From positions 60,679 through 124,678 of the forward strand of contig NZ_QFWW01000024.1 of NCBI RefSeq assembly GCF_003265345.1: a stretch of DNA of 64,000 bases. The letters run 5' to 3'. This DNA comes from Lentzea terrae (GTDB taxonomy: Bacteria; Actinomycetota; Actinomycetes; Mycobacteriales; Pseudonocardiaceae). The first letter of the stretch is position 1. Every line of letters begins with the position of its first letter. Position numbers and translations under genes: made by a program. The notes under the pieces were generated by a model. That model worked only from the letters and a program-made list of their open reading frames with translations. It was not told where the DNA came from and did not search any database. Shown here piece after piece: positions 40,696 through 51,148 of the stretch.

Positions 40696-41994
40696 CTACC
40701 TCGGCAAACCGACCAGCTGGCGGGCGTCCTGGAGGGACGCCACCTCGCGGCGCAGCACACCGTCGAGCCACTGCGCGTCGGACATCCACGACTGGTTGGT
40801 GTTCAGGCAGACGTGCACGGAAGACCGGTACACGGACAGCGCGACGCCCACTGCGTGTCCGGGGGCGACCGGCGCGACCGGGTACATCTCGCACAGCGAC
40901 GCACCGTCCAGCGAGAGCGGCACGGACGGCAGCGGCACCGACGTGACCAGCGTGTCGAACAGCAGCGGCGCGCAGCGGGCGGCGACCGGGGCGGCCAGGC
41001 GGTGCACCAGTGGCGGCACCTTGTCCGCCAGCAGTGGCAACGCGCCGGCGCCGCGATCGGGGCCGGCGGCCTTGGCCGACTCCATCTGCTCCCGCACGTT
41101 CTGCAGGCGCTCCAGCGGGTCCGCGATGCCGACGGGCAGCGACAGCAGGAACCCGGAGATCTGGTTGCCCGCGGCGCCGTCGCCGGAGCGTGAGCGCTGG
41201 TTAACCGGGATCAGCGCACGGACGACCGAGTCGGGGGCGGCGCTGTCGTGCGCGGAAAGCCAGTGCCGCAACGCACCTGTGACCAGTGCGAGCAACACGT
41301 CGTTGACCGTGCCGCCGTGGGCGCGGCGGATTCGGTGCACGTCCGCGAGATCCAGGCGCGACATCACCACGCGGCGTGGCCGGGTGGAGGCGGTGAGCAC
41401 CGGCGAGTTCAGCGTCGGCGGGCGGGTGTTCATCAGCACCGACGAGGCGATGTCGAGCGTGTCCTTGATCCCGCGCAACGACGGAATGGACGGGATGATC
41501 GACCGCGAAACCGGTTCAGGAGCGTCCGGAATGGACAGCCGCGACGGGTCGAACAGCTGAATTCCCAGGCCAACGGCCTTCATGCCGTCGCACAAGGAGT
41601 GGTGCAGCTTGGCGACGACGGCGAACCGCCCACCCGCGAGACCTGTCACGACGTGCAGCTCCCACGGCGGCCGCGCGAGGTCCAGCGGCTGCGCCATGAG
41701 GTGGGAGACCAAGGTGGCGAACCGTTCCCGGCCGCGCACGTGGTGCGTGAAGACGTGGTCCTCAGGCGCGAAGCCGGGATCCTCCACCCAGCGCGCGCCG
41801 CCCAGCAACGACGTGCGGGCGCGCTGGCGCAGGCGAGGGATCTCGAAAGCGCGTTCGCACAACACCGCGGCGATGCGGGCCGGATGCACCGGAGTGGACG
41901 GTGCGAAGGTCGCGACCGCGCCGAGGTGCAACGGGTTCGCATTGCCCTCCATGGCGAGGAAGGCGATGTCGAGGGGGGAGAGGTGGTCTGTCAT
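40696..41994 (-). CDS. Wax ester synthase/diacylglycerol acyltransferase (WS/DGAT)
   Basis: A 432-aa acyltransferase with the catalytic HHxxxDG motif (KLHHSLCDGMKAVG, about 135), MTDHLSPLDIAFLAMEG at the N terminus and the C-terminal VNQRSRS/PLSLDG blocks of the family. It makes wax esters or triacylglycerol from acyl-CoA, the storage lipid of many actinomycetes. The ATG at 41994 starts at the usual first residues; the frame extends upstream without conservation. It lies 62 bp after the MEDS-domain gene and may be in one transcript with it. Confidence 0.9.
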   Translation of the reverse strand: MTDHLSPLDIAFLAMEGNANPLHLGAVATFAPSTPVHPARIAAVLCERAFEIPRLRQRARTSLLGGARWVEDPGFAPEDHVFTHHVRGRERFATLVSHLMAQPLDLARPPWELHVVTGLAGGRFAVVAKLHHSLCDGMKAVGLGIQLFDPSRLSIPDAPEPVSRSIIPSIPSLRGIKDTLDIASSVLMNTRPPTLNSPVLTASTRPRRVVMSRLDLADVHRIRRAHGGTVNDVLLALVTGALRHWLSAHDSAAPDSVVRALIPVNQRSRSGDGAAGNQISGFLLSLPVGIADPLERLQNVREQMESAKAAGPDRGAGALPLLADKVPPLVHRLAAPVAARCAPLLFDTLVTSVPLPSVPLSLDGASLCEMYPVAPVAPGHAVGVALSVYRSSVHVCLNTNQSWMSDAQWLDGVLRREVASLQDARQLVGLPR

Positions 41995-42055
41995 AGGTGT
42001 GCAAGGAAAACAGGTCCACGTGTCAGGCGCATTTCTATGAGATGGCCATGACTCT

Positions 42056-42955
42056 CTACCGCCCCAAGTACACTCGAACGGTGGTACCGGTGTGACTCGT
42101 GTGGGTGCGAACCAGGTCACACAAGAGGTTCACCATCACGATCCCGAAGCCGGACAGACCGGTGAACGAGGGCGGGAAACCCGAGCCCGAGTCGCTCACC
42201 TCGCACACGGCCGTGTCGCCCTCGCGCCACATCCGCAGCACCCCGCGGCCGGACGCGTGCAGGATGCTGTTCGTCGCGAGCTCGTTCACCGCGAGCACGA
42301 GGTCCTCAATTTGTTCGCGCCGCAACCAGTTCGCATACGCCGTCACGATCTTGCGCATGTGCGCGAGGGTGCCGACGGAGAAGTTGTGCTCCTCGGCGGA
42401 CGAGGGCGGCGGGGGCAACGGCACGTTGTAGACGTCGACCAGCCCGGCAGGGTCGGTGTACCACTCGCTCGCGACCCGCTTGGTGCCGTCGATCACGACC
42501 GGATGGGTGCGTTGCGCGTCCTTCAGCACGTGGTCGGGCAGCGACTCCGCGTCGTACAGGCACAGCAGCGTGCCCTTGCGCCCCTCGAACGCGGTGTTGA
42601 TCAACGCCTCGTGCTGCACGCACGCCGGGTACTCGAGCTCGCTGCGACCCGGCCACACCGGCTCGCCCACCATGCGGACGCGCAGCTGCGGCGCACTCGC
42701 GCTGAACGCCATCAGCACGCCGGGGATGATCCGGCCGGGGTTGCGGCCGGCCTCGGTCATGTCGATGAAGTGCACCTGGTCGGCCTGGCCGCCCAGCCGT
42801 CCGCGCAACAGGGCGATGCTCGCCTCCGGCACCGCCACCAGCACGGGCTCGCCCGCGCTCACGCCGTCCGCGACGAACTTCGTCGTGCCGGTGAGGAAGT
42901 CGTCCTCGTCCCGGTAGAACAGCGCCTCGTGGGCGAACGGAGCAGGGGAGTTCAT
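42056..42955 (-). CDS. MEDS-domain anti-sigma-type histidine kinase protein
   Basis: A 299-aa cytoplasmic protein with an N-terminal MEDS domain (FAHEALFYRDEDDFLTGTTKFVADG onward), expected for sensing small molecules, and a C-terminal HATPase/RsbW-like domain (LVLAVNELATNSILHAS, then CEVSDSGSGFPP and GFGIVMVNLLCDLVRTHT). It is the RsbA-type anti-sigma regulator layout. The ATG at 42955 is preferred; a TTG at 42988 with GAGGG adds 11 residues. A SigB-type promoter at 2263 shows that a stress sigma factor is in use. Confidence 0.82.
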   Translation of the reverse strand: MNSPAPFAHEALFYRDEDDFLTGTTKFVADGVSAGEPVLVAVPEASIALLRGRLGGQADQVHFIDMTEAGRNPGRIIPGVLMAFSASAPQLRVRMVGEPVWPGRSELEYPACVQHEALINTAFEGRKGTLLCLYDAESLPDHVLKDAQRTHPVVIDGTKRVASEWYTDPAGLVDVYNVPLPPPPSSAEEHNFSVGTLAHMRKIVTAYANWLRREQIEDLVLAVNELATNSILHASGRGVLRMWREGDTAVCEVSDSGSGFPPSFTGLSGFGIVMVNLLCDLVRTHTSHTGTTVRVYLGR

Positions 42956-43214
42956 CAGCGTCCCGGCGGGGTCGGTGGCTTCGGGCAAGCCCTCATTCTG
43001 CTACTCGTAACGGTGTTACGGCGGGGCCAGGCCGGTGGTTTGTTGCAGAGCGCGAAGCGTTCAGCAGGTGAACGCGGATCGCTGGACCAGCGCAACGTCC
43101 CGTCACGCGGACGGCCGAACCCGTACGGCGCGATCTGGGGTGGATTCGGGGTGCGAACGGGGAAAACCCCAGGCAGACTCCCGGGATGTCGGGGCCGTGT
43201 GAGGAGGTGAGGCC

Positions 43215-43949
43215 GTGATCGGGCACTACGAGCTGACCGGGCCGGACGACGCGCCGGTCGTGGTGCTCGGCAACGCGCTCGGCACGACGACCGAGCTGTG
43301 GCGCGAGTTCTCGTTGCCGTTCCGGCTGTTGCGCTTCGACCACCGCGGCCACGGCAAGTCGGCTCCTGTCGGCGGCCCGTGCTCCATCGAGACGCTGGCC
43401 GGTGATGTTGTGGAGCTGTTGGACCACTTGGAACTGCGCCATGTGTACTACTGCGGTGTGTCGCTCGGCGGCATGCTCGGCATGTGGCTGGCGGCGCACA
43501 CCGATCGGATCTCGCGGCTCGCGCTCGTGTGCACCACGGCGTGGTACCCCGACAAGTCCATGTGGGACGAGCGGATCTCGCTGCTGCGGTCGTTCGGGAT
43601 GGAGCCGGCGGCGGACGCGATCGTCTCGCGGTGGTTCACGCCGTCGTTCTCACCTGCCGTGGTGGCGCACTTCCGTTCGGAGCTGCTGAAGGTGGACGTG
43701 CCGTCGTACATCGCCTGTGCCGAGGCGATCCGGGAGATGGACCTGCGTGCGGATCTGGCGAAGATCGACGTGCCCACCGTGGTGATCGCGGCTGCGCAGG
43801 ACCACGCGGCGCCGCCCGAGTTGTCGCGGCACATCGCGGACGAGCTGCCGGACTCGGACCTCTACGTCGTCGGGGACGCCGCGCATCTCGCCGTCGTCGA
43901 GGCACCGAGGACGATCTCGGTGATCCTCGACGGGCACTTCGACGACTAG
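43215..43949 (+). CDS. Alpha/beta hydrolase, 3-oxoadipate enol-lactonase-like
   Basis: A 244-aa hydrolase with FDHRGHGKS, the nucleophile elbow in CGVSLGGMLG, an acid in AAQDHAAPPE and the His in DAAHLAVVEAP. Size and blocks match PcaD-like enol-lactonases, but no pca genes are nearby, so the substrate is unproven. GGAGGTGAG precedes the GTG start. It ends 4 bp into the convergent MOSC gene. Confidence 0.82.
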   Translation: MIGHYELTGPDDAPVVVLGNALGTTTELWREFSLPFRLLRFDHRGHGKSAPVGGPCSIETLAGDVVELLDHLELRHVYYCGVSLGGMLGMWLAAHTDRISRLALVCTTAWYPDKSMWDERISLLRSFGMEPAADAIVSRWFTPSFSPAVVAHFRSELLKVDVPSYIACAEAIREMDLRADLAKIDVPTVVIAAAQDHAAPPELSRHIADELPDSDLYVVGDAAHLAVVEAPRTISVILDGHFDD

Positions 43950-44485
43950 ACCTTCTCGAGCGGCTTGTGCGGCTCGGCCGGCAGCTCGACCCGGATCTCG
44001 TCACCGGGACGCACCTCGCCGCCCACGAGCACGATCGACATGATCCCCGCGCGCCGGACCAGCTCACCGTCCGGACCCTTGCCCACGACTTCCTTGAGCA
44101 GACCCGTGGAGAAGTTGTCGATCTGCACGCACGGGTTGCGCAGCCCGGTCACCTCGACCACGGCCTCGGGACCGAGGTGCAGCAACGTCCCCGTGGGCAG
44201 CCCGAGCAGGTCGATGCCGCGCGTGGTCACGTTCTCGCCGATCTGACCCGGCTCGACCGTGAACCCCTTGTCGCGCAACTCGTCGAAGAGCTCGGCGTGC
44301 ATCAGGTGCACCTGGCGCAGGTTCGGCTGGGTCGGGTCCTGGGCCACCCTGGACCGGTGCTTCACCGTGACGCCCTGGTGGACGTCGCCCTCCACGCCGA
44401 GGCCGGCGAGCAGCGTGATGCTCTCCCGCACGGGCTTGGTGAACGTGTACTCGTCGCTGCGGCTGACCGCTGTCACAACCCCCAT
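43946..44485 (-). CDS. MOSC-domain protein
   Basis: A 179-aa MOSC (molybdenum-cofactor sulfurase C-terminal) protein with the conserved Cys in TGLRNPCVQID and the HQGVTVKHRSR block. Stand-alone MOSC proteins of this size are similar to YiiM-type proteins that reduce N-hydroxylated substrates or carry sulfur. The ATG at 44485 gives a normal N terminus. It is tail to tail with the hydrolase gene, and a LacI gene follows on the other strand. Confidence 0.82.
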   Translation of the reverse strand: MGVVTAVSRSDEYTFTKPVRESITLLAGLGVEGDVHQGVTVKHRSRVAQDPTQPNLRQVHLMHAELFDELRDKGFTVEPGQIGENVTTRGIDLLGLPTGTLLHLGPEAVVEVTGLRNPCVQIDNFSTGLLKEVVGKGPDGELVRRAGIMSIVLVGGEVRPGDEIRVELPAEPHKPLEKV

Positions 44486-44647
44486 GCCGACGATTGTGCA
44501 TGATCAGCGATCGGGTCGTATCAGTTCGGTTCCCCCGAACGGCGCGACCTGCGGTAACGCCAGCCGCCGTGGAAACGCTCCCACGAACTTCGGGCAAGAG
44601 TCTTGACTAAAGCTCGCGTCAGGCTGTTGACTCCGTCACACCTCGTC

Positions 44648-44671
44648 GGAACCGGTTACGGAACCGGTTTC
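44648..44671. promoter_or_regulatory. Tandem AACCGGTT palindromes before the LacI gene
   Basis: AACCGGTT occurs at 44650-44657 and 44662-44669, each inside GGAACCGGTT, 25 bp upstream of the LacI start. Probable LacI-family operator for autoregulation, although it differs from the box in front of the transporter. Confidence 0.55.
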
Positions 44672-44695
44672 AGAGGCGGCGGAAGGAAGTTCGGC

Positions 44696-45691
44696 ATGCG
44701 TGTCACGATCGCAGAGGTCGCCCAACGCGCCCAGGTGTCCAAAGCGACCGTGTCACGTGTGCTGAACGGCAAGCCCGACGTGGACGCCACCACCGCGCAG
44801 CGCGTGCGCAAGGTCATCGACGAGATCGGGTACGTGCCCAGCGCACGTGCCGTCGGCCTGGCGCGAGGGCGGACCCGCACGGTCGGCATGCTCGCGCCGT
44901 CGCTCACGTGGCCGTGGATGGGCGAGGTCCTGCAGGGCATCGTCGACACGCTCGAGGCCGACGGGTACGGGCTGCTGCTCTACACGATCAACCGCGGGCC
45001 GGAGTCGCTGAACCAGTTCGCGAACCACGTGTCCGCCAACGCCTTCGACGGCCTGCTCGTGATCGAGCCGCCGGATACCCTGCACTACATCTCCACGCTC
45101 TACCGGGCAGGCCTGCCGGTCGTCATGATCGACGACCGCGGCTCGCACCCGGAGTTCCCTTCGGTGACGACGACGAACCGGCAGGGAGGCGCGGATGTCG
45201 CACGGCATCTCGTCGCGGCCGGTCGCCGCAGGTTCGCCGTCGTCACCGGGCCACCGCACTTCGGGTGCACGCAGGCGAGGCTGGACGGGTTCCGGCTCGC
45301 TTTGGCGGAAGCGGGCCTGACGCTGCACCCGGACCTCATCGTCGACGGCGACTTCACCACGGAAGGTGGTGAGGTCGCCGTCGACAAGCTGATCGCGAGC
45401 GGGGTCCCGTTCGACGCGGTGTTCGCGCACAACGACCTCTCGGCGGTCGGCGTGCTGCGGGCGCTGCGCGAGGCAGGCCGGTCCGTCCCGGAGGACGTGT
45501 CCGTGGTCGGCTTCGACGACGTCCCGGTCGCGGGACACACCGAACCCAGGCTGACGACGATCCGCCAGCCGCTGCAGGAGATGGGCGCCGCCGCCGCGCG
45601 GATGCTGCTCTCCACGCTCGAGGGACAGCCGATGCCCGACCACCCGCTGGTGCTGCCGACCTCGTTGATCGTGCGCGAATCCGCGCCCTGA
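44696..45691 (+). CDS. LacI-family regulator of the importer operon
   Basis: A 331-aa LacI protein with the HTH and hinge (VTIAEVAQRAQVSKATVSRVLNGKPDVD, about 3-30) and an effector domain (TRTVGMLAPSLTWPWMGEVL onward, then VSVVGFDDVPVAGHTEPRLTTIRQP). The ATG at 44696 with GGAAGGAAG gives the standard start; longer starts are unsupported. Immediately upstream of the ABC importer and its palindromic box, it is the likely repressor there, and the identical box at 57403 implies a second target. Confidence 0.88.
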   Translation: MRVTIAEVAQRAQVSKATVSRVLNGKPDVDATTAQRVRKVIDEIGYVPSARAVGLARGRTRTVGMLAPSLTWPWMGEVLQGIVDTLEADGYGLLLYTINRGPESLNQFANHVSANAFDGLLVIEPPDTLHYISTLYRAGLPVVMIDDRGSHPEFPSVTTTNRQGGADVARHLVAAGRRRFAVVTGPPHFGCTQARLDGFRLALAEAGLTLHPDLIVDGDFTTEGGEVAVDKLIASGVPFDAVFAHNDLSAVGVLRALREAGRSVPEDVSVVGFDDVPVAGHTEPRLTTIRQPLQEMGAAAARMLLSTLEGQPMPDHPLVLPTSLIVRESAP

Positions 45692-45712
45692 CCCACCACA
45701 ACTGAACGGACA

Positions 45713-45739
45713 CGCCAGGCCTCAGCACGCGGCCTGGCG
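45713..45739 (+). terminator. Terminator of the LacI gene
   Basis: CGCCAGGCC pairs perfectly with GGCCTGGCG around a 9-nt loop, 22 bp after the LacI stop and before the importer promoter. Confidence 0.7.
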
Positions 45740-45753
45740 AGTTCGCCGTACGC

Positions 45754-45773
45754 GTGGGAGAGCGCTCTCACGC
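45754..45773. promoter_or_regulatory. LacI-type operator of the importer operon
   Basis: GTGGGAGAGCGCTCTCACGC with perfect core GAGAGCGCTCTC. It is 25 bp upstream of the substrate-binding protein gene and identical to 57403-57422. It resembles the CebR box TGGGAGCGCTCCCA with two extra central bases. Confidence 0.8.
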
Positions 45774-45797
45774 GCCGTCGTATCGGGAGATTCCCCC

Positions 45798-47438
45798 ATG
45801 CGCAGAACAGTCATCGTCGCGCTGGCACTGGCGCTCGCGGCGACCGGATGTTCCTCTGGTGGCGCCACCAAGGCTTCCGGGGTGCTGACCGTGGGCATGC
45901 CCAACGGGCCGCTGACCGAGAACCACAACCCGTTCCTGCCCACGTCGGCGGCGGGTTCGCTCGGCTACCGCTACGTGATCTACGAGCCGCTCGCGTTCGT
46001 GAACAACACGCGGCCGGCCCAGGAACCCGTGCCGTGGCTCGCGACGAAGTGGGACTGGGCGGACAACTACAAGAAGGTCACCTTCACGATCCGGGAGAAC
46101 GTGAAGTGGTCCGACGGCAAGCCGCTCACGGCCGCTGACGTCGCCTTCTCGTACGAGATCCTGAAGAAGTGGCCGGCGCTCAACAACCGCGACTCGCTCA
46201 AGGTCGAGACCGCGACGGCGACGCCGGACGGCAAGGTCGAGGTGACCTTCGGGTCACCCCAGTTCGTGAACCGCAACAAGGTCATCAGCGCGATGGTGGT
46301 GCCGCAGCACGTCTGGAGCGGGGTCGCCGACCCGACGACCTACACGAACCCGAACCCGGTCGGCACCGGCCCGTACCAGGTGAAGTCGTTCACCTCGCAG
46401 ACCGTCACGGTCGCCCGGCGCGCCGAGTACTGGCAGGAACTGCCGAAGGTGCCGGAGATCCAGTACACCTCGTACAACGACAACACGGCGCAGACCACGG
46501 CGCTGGCGTCGGGCGCGAGCCAGTGGTCGTACGTCTTCATCCCGGACTACCAGAAGCTCTACGTGGACAAGGACCCGAAGAACCACAAGCTGTGGTTCCC
46601 GGCCGGTCTCGGCATCCACGGCCTGTGGCTGAACAACACCATCGCGCCGTTCGACAACCCCGCGCTGCGGGCCGCGATGAGCGATGTGATCGACCGCGAG
46701 GCGATCTTCGTCCGCGGTGAGGCGCGGCTGTTCCCGAAGCTCGAGTCGCCGACCGGCATGCCGTTGCCCGCCGGTGAGTCGTTCCTCGCGCCGGAGTACA
46801 AGTCCGCGCGGTTCGAGGTCAACGTCGACAAGGCGAAGCAGAAGCTGACCGCCGCTGGGTTCACTTTGGACGGTGGCGTGCTCAAGGCGCCCGGTGGCAA
46901 GCCGGTGACGATCGAGCTGACCAACCCGTCCGGCTGGTCGGACTACCTGACGGTGCTGGACATCATCAAGAGCGACCTGAAGAAGATCGGCATCGAGGCG
47001 ACCGTGCGCACGCAGACCGCGGACGCGTGGACGACCGACTTCGCGAACGGTGCGTTCCAGGGCTCGTTGCGCTGGACCAACACCGGTGCCACGCCGTACG
47101 AGATGTACCAGAACATCATGGACGGCGCGGAGATCAAGCCGATCGGGCAGACCGCTGCGGTGAACTTCGGCCGCTACAACAACCCGGACGCCACTGCGGC
47201 GCTGGCGGAGTACGCGAACGCTGCTGACGACGCGACGCGCGCTCGCAGTCTCGCGGTGTTGCAGAAGATCATGGTCGAGCAGGTGCCGATGATCCCGACC
47301 TCTGCCGGTCCGATCGGTGCCGAGTACAGCACGAAGAGCTGGGTCGGCTGGCCGTCCGAGGAGGACCCGTACGGTCCGCCGCAGGCCACGCTGCCCAACG
47401 CGCTGCAGATCGTCATGAAGCTGAAGCCGGCTGCGTGA
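45798..47438 (+). CDS. Solute-binding lipoprotein of an Opp/Dpp-type importer
   Basis: A 546-aa family 5 extracellular binding protein. The lipobox is in [10 protein letters not shown] (C18). Blocks [43 protein letters not shown] and [13 protein letters not shown] are typical. This family binds peptides but also cello- and xylo-oligosaccharides; the LacI regulator and box point to a sugar oligomer. GGGAG is 8 nt before the ATG. First gene of a five-gene importer operon. Confidence 0.9.
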   Translation: MRRTVIVALALALAATGCSSGGATKASGVLTVGMPNGPLTENHNPFLPTSAAGSLGYRYVIYEPLAFVNNTRPAQEPVPWLATKWDWADNYKKVTFTIRENVKWSDGKPLTAADVAFSYEILKKWPALNNRDSLKVETATATPDGKVEVTFGSPQFVNRNKVISAMVVPQHVWSGVADPTTYTNPNPVGTGPYQVKSFTSQTVTVARRAEYWQELPKVPEIQYTSYNDNTAQTTALASGASQWSYVFIPDYQKLYVDKDPKNHKLWFPAGLGIHGLWLNNTIAPFDNPALRAAMSDVIDREAIFVRGEARLFPKLESPTGMPLPAGESFLAPEYKSARFEVNVDKAKQKLTAAGFTLDGGVLKAPGGKPVTIELTNPSGWSDYLTVLDIIKSDLKKIGIEATVRTQTADAWTTDFANGAFQGSLRWTNTGATPYEMYQNIMDGAEIKPIGQTAAVNFGRYNNPDATAALAEYANAADDATRARSLAVLQKIMVEQVPMIPTSAGPIGAEYSTKSWVGWPSEEDPYGPPQATLPNALQIVMKLKPAA

Positions 47439-48358
47439 TGGAAGAAGTTGCGCCTGCTTTTGAAACGGCACTGGAAGCGAAGGGTCTGGTCAAGACCTAC
47501 AAGCGCGTGCGCGCGGTGCAGGACGTCTCCCTCGTCCTGCGCCGCGGGCGCGTGACCGCCCTCGTCGGCGAGTCGGGATCGGGCAAGTCGACGGTGGCGA
47601 AGCTGCTGGCGCGGCTGGTGGAGCCCACCGAGGGGGAGATCCTGCTGGACGGCAGGAAGGTGCGACGGGTCCGGGAGTACCGGCGCAAGGTCCAGATGGT
47701 GTTCCAGGACCCGTTCGCATCGCTCAACCCCGTCCACACGATCCGCTACCACCTGACCCGGCCATTGAAGATCCACAAACGGCCGGAGACGCCAGAGGAG
47801 CTCATGGAGCGGGTGCAGCTGCCCGCCGACTTCCTCTCGCGTTACCCGTACGAGCTCTCTGGCGGTCAACGGCAGCGCGTGGCGATAGCGCGAGCGCTTG
47901 CGGCCCATCCCGAGGTGCTGCTCGCCGACGAGCCGGTGTCCATGTTGGACGTCTCCATCCGGCTCGGCGTGCTGAACCTGTTGCTGGACCTGAAGGAACG
48001 GCTGAAGCTCGCCGTCCTCTACATCACGCACGACATCGCGTCGGCGCGGTACTTCGCCGACGAGACGTTCGTGATGTACGGCGGACAGATCGTCGAGGGC
48101 GGCGACAGCGAGTCGGTGACGCAGCAGCCGGCGCACCCGTACACGCAGCTGCTGATCGAGTCCGCGCCCGATCCGGAACGTTCGGTGGTCGCGCTGGACG
48201 CACCGGTCGAGGAGGTCGCGGCGGTGTCCGCGGGCTGTCAGTTCGCGGCGCGCTGCCCGAAGGTCCAGTCCCGCTGCTGGACCGACGCGCCGCCGCGGTC
48301 GGACGTCGGTGCCGGTCACTGGGCGGCGTGCTGGCTCTACGTGGAGGCGGCGGCATGA
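47438..48358 (+). CDS. Importer ATP-binding protein (OppF-type)
   Basis: A 306-aa ABC ATPase: Walker [10 protein letters not shown] (about 44-52), Q-loop [10 protein letters not shown], signature LSGGQRQR, Walker [13 protein letters not shown] and the H-loop ITHD, with the OppF-type C-terminal oligopeptide-transporter extension [14 protein letters not shown]. Its ATG overlaps the binding-protein stop as TGATG. It lies before the permeases rather than last, which is the less common order. Confidence 0.9.
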   Translation: MEEVAPAFETALEAKGLVKTYKRVRAVQDVSLVLRRGRVTALVGESGSGKSTVAKLLARLVEPTEGEILLDGRKVRRVREYRRKVQMVFQDPFASLNPVHTIRYHLTRPLKIHKRPETPEELMERVQLPADFLSRYPYELSGGQRQRVAIARALAAHPEVLLADEPVSMLDVSIRLGVLNLLLDLKERLKLAVLYITHDIASARYFADETFVMYGGQIVEGGDSESVTQQPAHPYTQLLIESAPDPERSVVALDAPVEEVAAVSAGCQFAARCPKVQSRCWTDAPPRSDVGAGHWAACWLYVEAAA

Positions 48359-49335
48359 CGTTCCTGCTGCGCCGCGGGTTGTTCTACCTGATCACGCTGT
48401 GGGCGGCGATCACGGCGAACTTCCTGCTGCCGCGCCTGCTGCCGGGCGACCCGGTGCAAGCGATGATCACCAAGCTCGGCGGGCGGCTGAACAGCGACGC
48501 GATGGCCTCGTTGTACATCCTGTTCGGGCTGGACGAGAAGAAGTCGTTGTGGGAGCAGTACGTCGACTACTGGGGCACACTGCTGCGCGGTGACCTCGGG
48601 CTGTCGTTCACGTTCTTCCCGACGCCGGTCGCCGACGTGCTCTCGCAGTCGCTGCCGTGGACGCTCGGCCTGGTCGGCGTCACCACGGTCATCGCGTTCC
48701 TGCTGGGCACGCTGCTCGGCGTCTACGCGGGGTGGAAGCGCGGTTCGTGGCTGGACACGCTGATCCCGGTGACGACGTTCCTGTCGTCGATCCCGTACTT
48801 CTGGCTCGGGCTGATCGCGATCTCGGTGTTCTCCGTGACGTTCCCGCTGCTGCCCGCGTCCGGCGGGTACGCGGCCGGACTGGTGCCGGAGTTCTCGTGG
48901 GAGTTCATCTCCAGCGTCCTGGAACACGCCGTGCTGCCTGGAATCACGATCGTCGTGAGCTCGGTCGCCAGCTGGATCCTCGGCATGCGCAACATGATGG
49001 TGACCGTCACGGCCGAGGACTACGTGCTGGTCGCGCGGGCCAAGGGCCTGTCGCAGAAGCGGATCATGTTCGCCTACGCCGCGCGCAACGCCGTGCTGCC
49101 GTCGATCTCCGGTTTCGCGCTGTCGCTGGGCTTCATCGTCGGCGGCGCGCTGCTGGTGGAGATGGTGTTCTCGTATCCGGGCCTGGGCTACGTGCTCTTC
49201 CAGGGCATCGGTGCCAAGGACTACCCGCTGATGCAGGGAGTGTTCCTGGTGATCACGCTGGCCGTGCTGGTGGCGAACCTGCTCGCGGACGTCGGCTACC
49301 TGCTGCTCGACCCGCGCACGCGGCGGGAGGGCTGA
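48355..49335 (+). CDS. Importer permease 1 (OppB/DppB-type)
   Basis: A 326-aa permease with six or so membrane segments and the EAA loop ([21 protein letters not shown]), typical of DppB. The start ATG overlaps the OppF-type stop as ATGA; a longer frame is unsupported. It forms the channel with the next gene product. Confidence 0.9.
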   Translation: MTFLLRRGLFYLITLWAAITANFLLPRLLPGDPVQAMITKLGGRLNSDAMASLYILFGLDEKKSLWEQYVDYWGTLLRGDLGLSFTFFPTPVADVLSQSLPWTLGLVGVTTVIAFLLGTLLGVYAGWKRGSWLDTLIPVTTFLSSIPYFWLGLIAISVFSVTFPLLPASGGYAAGLVPEFSWEFISSVLEHAVLPGITIVVSSVASWILGMRNMMVTVTAEDYVLVARAKGLSQKRIMFAYAARNAVLPSISGFALSLGFIVGGALLVEMVFSYPGLGYVLFQGIGAKDYPLMQGVFLVITLAVLVANLLADVGYLLLDPRTRREG

Positions 49336-49340
49336 TCCCG

Positions 49341-50159
49341 GTGAACTTCAAGACTCGGTTGGGCCTGGGGATCCTGGGCTTCTTCACGTTGATCGCGGTG
49401 GTCGGCGAGTGGATCGCGCCGTACGACCCGTCGGCGATGGGCGACGACCTGTTGTCGCCACCCTCTGGCGCGCACTGGTTCGGCACGACCATGACCGGGC
49501 AGGACATCTTCTCGCAGGTGCTCGTGGGCACTCGCGGGGTGATGGTCGTCGGGCTCGTCTGCGGTGTGCTGGCGACGTTCCTGTCGATCCTGGTCGGGGT
49601 GACCGCCGGGTTCCTCGGCGGCGCGGCCGACGAGGCGTTGTCCATGCTGTCCAACGTCTTCCTGGTGATCCCGGCATTGCCGCTGATCATCATCGTGGCG
49701 TCGATGCTGCCGTCGGCGGACACCGTGCTGATCGCCGCGGTGATCTCGCTGACCGCGTGGGCGTGGGGCGCCCGTGTGCTGCGCGCGCAGACGATGTCGT
49801 TGCGGCGCCGCGACTTCGTGGAGGCCGCGCGGGCCTCCGGCGAGCGCACCTGGCGGATCATCGTGTTCGAGGTGCTGCCCAACCTGACGGCCGTGATCGC
49901 CTCTGGTTTCGTCGGCACGGTGATCTTCGCGGTGATGCTGCAGATCACGCTGTCGTTCGTCGGCGTCGTGTCGCTGTCGACCTGGAACTGGGGCACGATC
50001 CTGTTCTGGGCGCAGAGCAACCAGGCACTCGGCCAGGGCGCGTGGTGGTGGTTCGTTCCCGCCGGCCTTTGCATTGCTTTGCTGGGCACTGCGCTTGCTT
50101 TGATCAACTTCGGGATCGACGAGTACGCGAATCCTCGGCTGCGGAAGGTGCGCGCATGA
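49341..50159 (+). CDS. Importer permease 2 (OppC/DppC-type)
   Basis: A 272-aa permease with N-terminal membrane segment (LGLGILGFFTLIAVVGEW), the family block APYDPSAM and HWFGTTMTGQDIFSQVL, and the EAA loop (ARASGERTWRIIVFEVLPNL). The GTG at 49341 is 10 nt after GGGAGG. It pairs with permease 1. Confidence 0.88.
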   Translation: MNFKTRLGLGILGFFTLIAVVGEWIAPYDPSAMGDDLLSPPSGAHWFGTTMTGQDIFSQVLVGTRGVMVVGLVCGVLATFLSILVGVTAGFLGGAADEALSMLSNVFLVIPALPLIIIVASMLPSADTVLIAAVISLTAWAWGARVLRAQTMSLRRRDFVEAARASGERTWRIIVFEVLPNLTAVIASGFVGTVIFAVMLQITLSFVGVVSLSTWNWGTILFWAQSNQALGQGAWWWFVPAGLCIALLGTALALINFGIDEYANPRLRKVRA

Positions 50160-51136
50160 GCCCGGTGCTGGAGATCCGCTCGCTGTCGGTGGATTACGGC
50201 TCACTGCGGGCCGTGCACGACGTGTCTTTGTCGCTGGAGGCTGGCTCGGTGCTCGGGTTGGCAGGGGAGAGCGGTAGCGGTAAGTCCACTTTGGCCTATG
50301 CCGCTACCCGGCTGCTGCAGCAGCCTGGGCTTGTGTCGTCCGGGTCCGTGCTGTTCAAGGGGCGGGACCTGTTGGGGTTGAGCTCGCGTGAGTTGCAGGC
50401 GTTGCGGTGGAACGAGATCGCGATCGTGTTCCAGGGGGCGATGAACGCTCTGAACCCGGTGATCTCGGTTGGTTCGCAGATCGACGATGTGTTGCGGGCG
50501 CATCGGCCTGCGATGTCGCGGGCTTCGCGGGCGGATCGTGGCCGGGAGCTGTTGTCGTTGGTGGGGATTCCGGTTGATCGGCTGTCGTTCTACCCGCATC
50601 AGTTGTCTGGGGGGATGCGGCAGCGGGTGATGATCGCTATGGCGCTGGCGTTGGAGCCTGAGATCGTCATCATGGATGAGCCGACTACTGCGTTGGATGT
50701 GGTGGTGCAGCGGCAGATCCTCGGGCAGATGATGCGGCTGCGGGAGACTTTGGGGTTCTCGGTCGTCTTCATCACGCATGACATTTCGCTGCTGGTCGAG
50801 TTTTCTGATCGGATCGCGATCATGTACGGCGGGCGGGTTGTGGAGGAGGCGCCGGCTTCGTCGATCTATCGGGATGCTCGGCATCCGTACAGCCAGGGGT
50901 TGTTGTCGTCGTTTCCGGCGTTGCGGGGGGCTCGGCGGGAGTTGCGCGGGATTCCTGGGGCGCCGCCTGACCTGCGGTCCATGCCTGCTGGGTGTCCGTT
51001 CCATCCGCGGTGTCCATCTGCGATGGATGTTTGTGGGGAGCGGATGCCGGTGCTTTCGGATGTTTCTGGGCGGCGGGTGGCTTGCTGGTTGGAGGATGTG
51101 GGTGCCGCCGTTCCGGCGGACGCGCCGGTTTTGTAG
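50156..51136 (+). CDS. Importer ATP-binding protein (OppD-type)
   Basis: A 326-aa ABC ATPase with Walker [10 protein letters not shown] (about 37-45), FQGAMNALNP in the Q-loop, signature LSGGMRQR, Walker B IVIMDEPTTALD and H-loop ITHD, plus an OppD-type Cys-rich tail (CPFHPRCPSAMDVC). The ATG overlaps the permease stop as ATGA. Its codons (many TTG, GTT, GGG, CGG) look less GC-optimised than those of the four upstream genes. Confidence 0.9.
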   Translation: MSPVLEIRSLSVDYGSLRAVHDVSLSLEAGSVLGLAGESGSGKSTLAYAATRLLQQPGLVSSGSVLFKGRDLLGLSSRELQALRWNEIAIVFQGAMNALNPVISVGSQIDDVLRAHRPAMSRASRADRGRELLSLVGIPVDRLSFYPHQLSGGMRQRVMIAMALALEPEIVIMDEPTTALDVVVQRQILGQMMRLRETLGFSVVFITHDISLLVEFSDRIAIMYGGRVVEEAPASSIYRDARHPYSQGLLSSFPALRGARRELRGIPGAPPDLRSMPAGCPFHPRCPSAMDVCGERMPVLSDVSGRRVACWLEDVGAAVPADAPVL

Positions 51137-51148
51137 GTGGTGCGGTCT

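Noticed and set aside
41000-43000. Operon-wide SigB promoter at the anti-sigma gene
   Set aside because: No GTTT-N15-GGGTAA-like pair is visible upstream of the MEDS gene.
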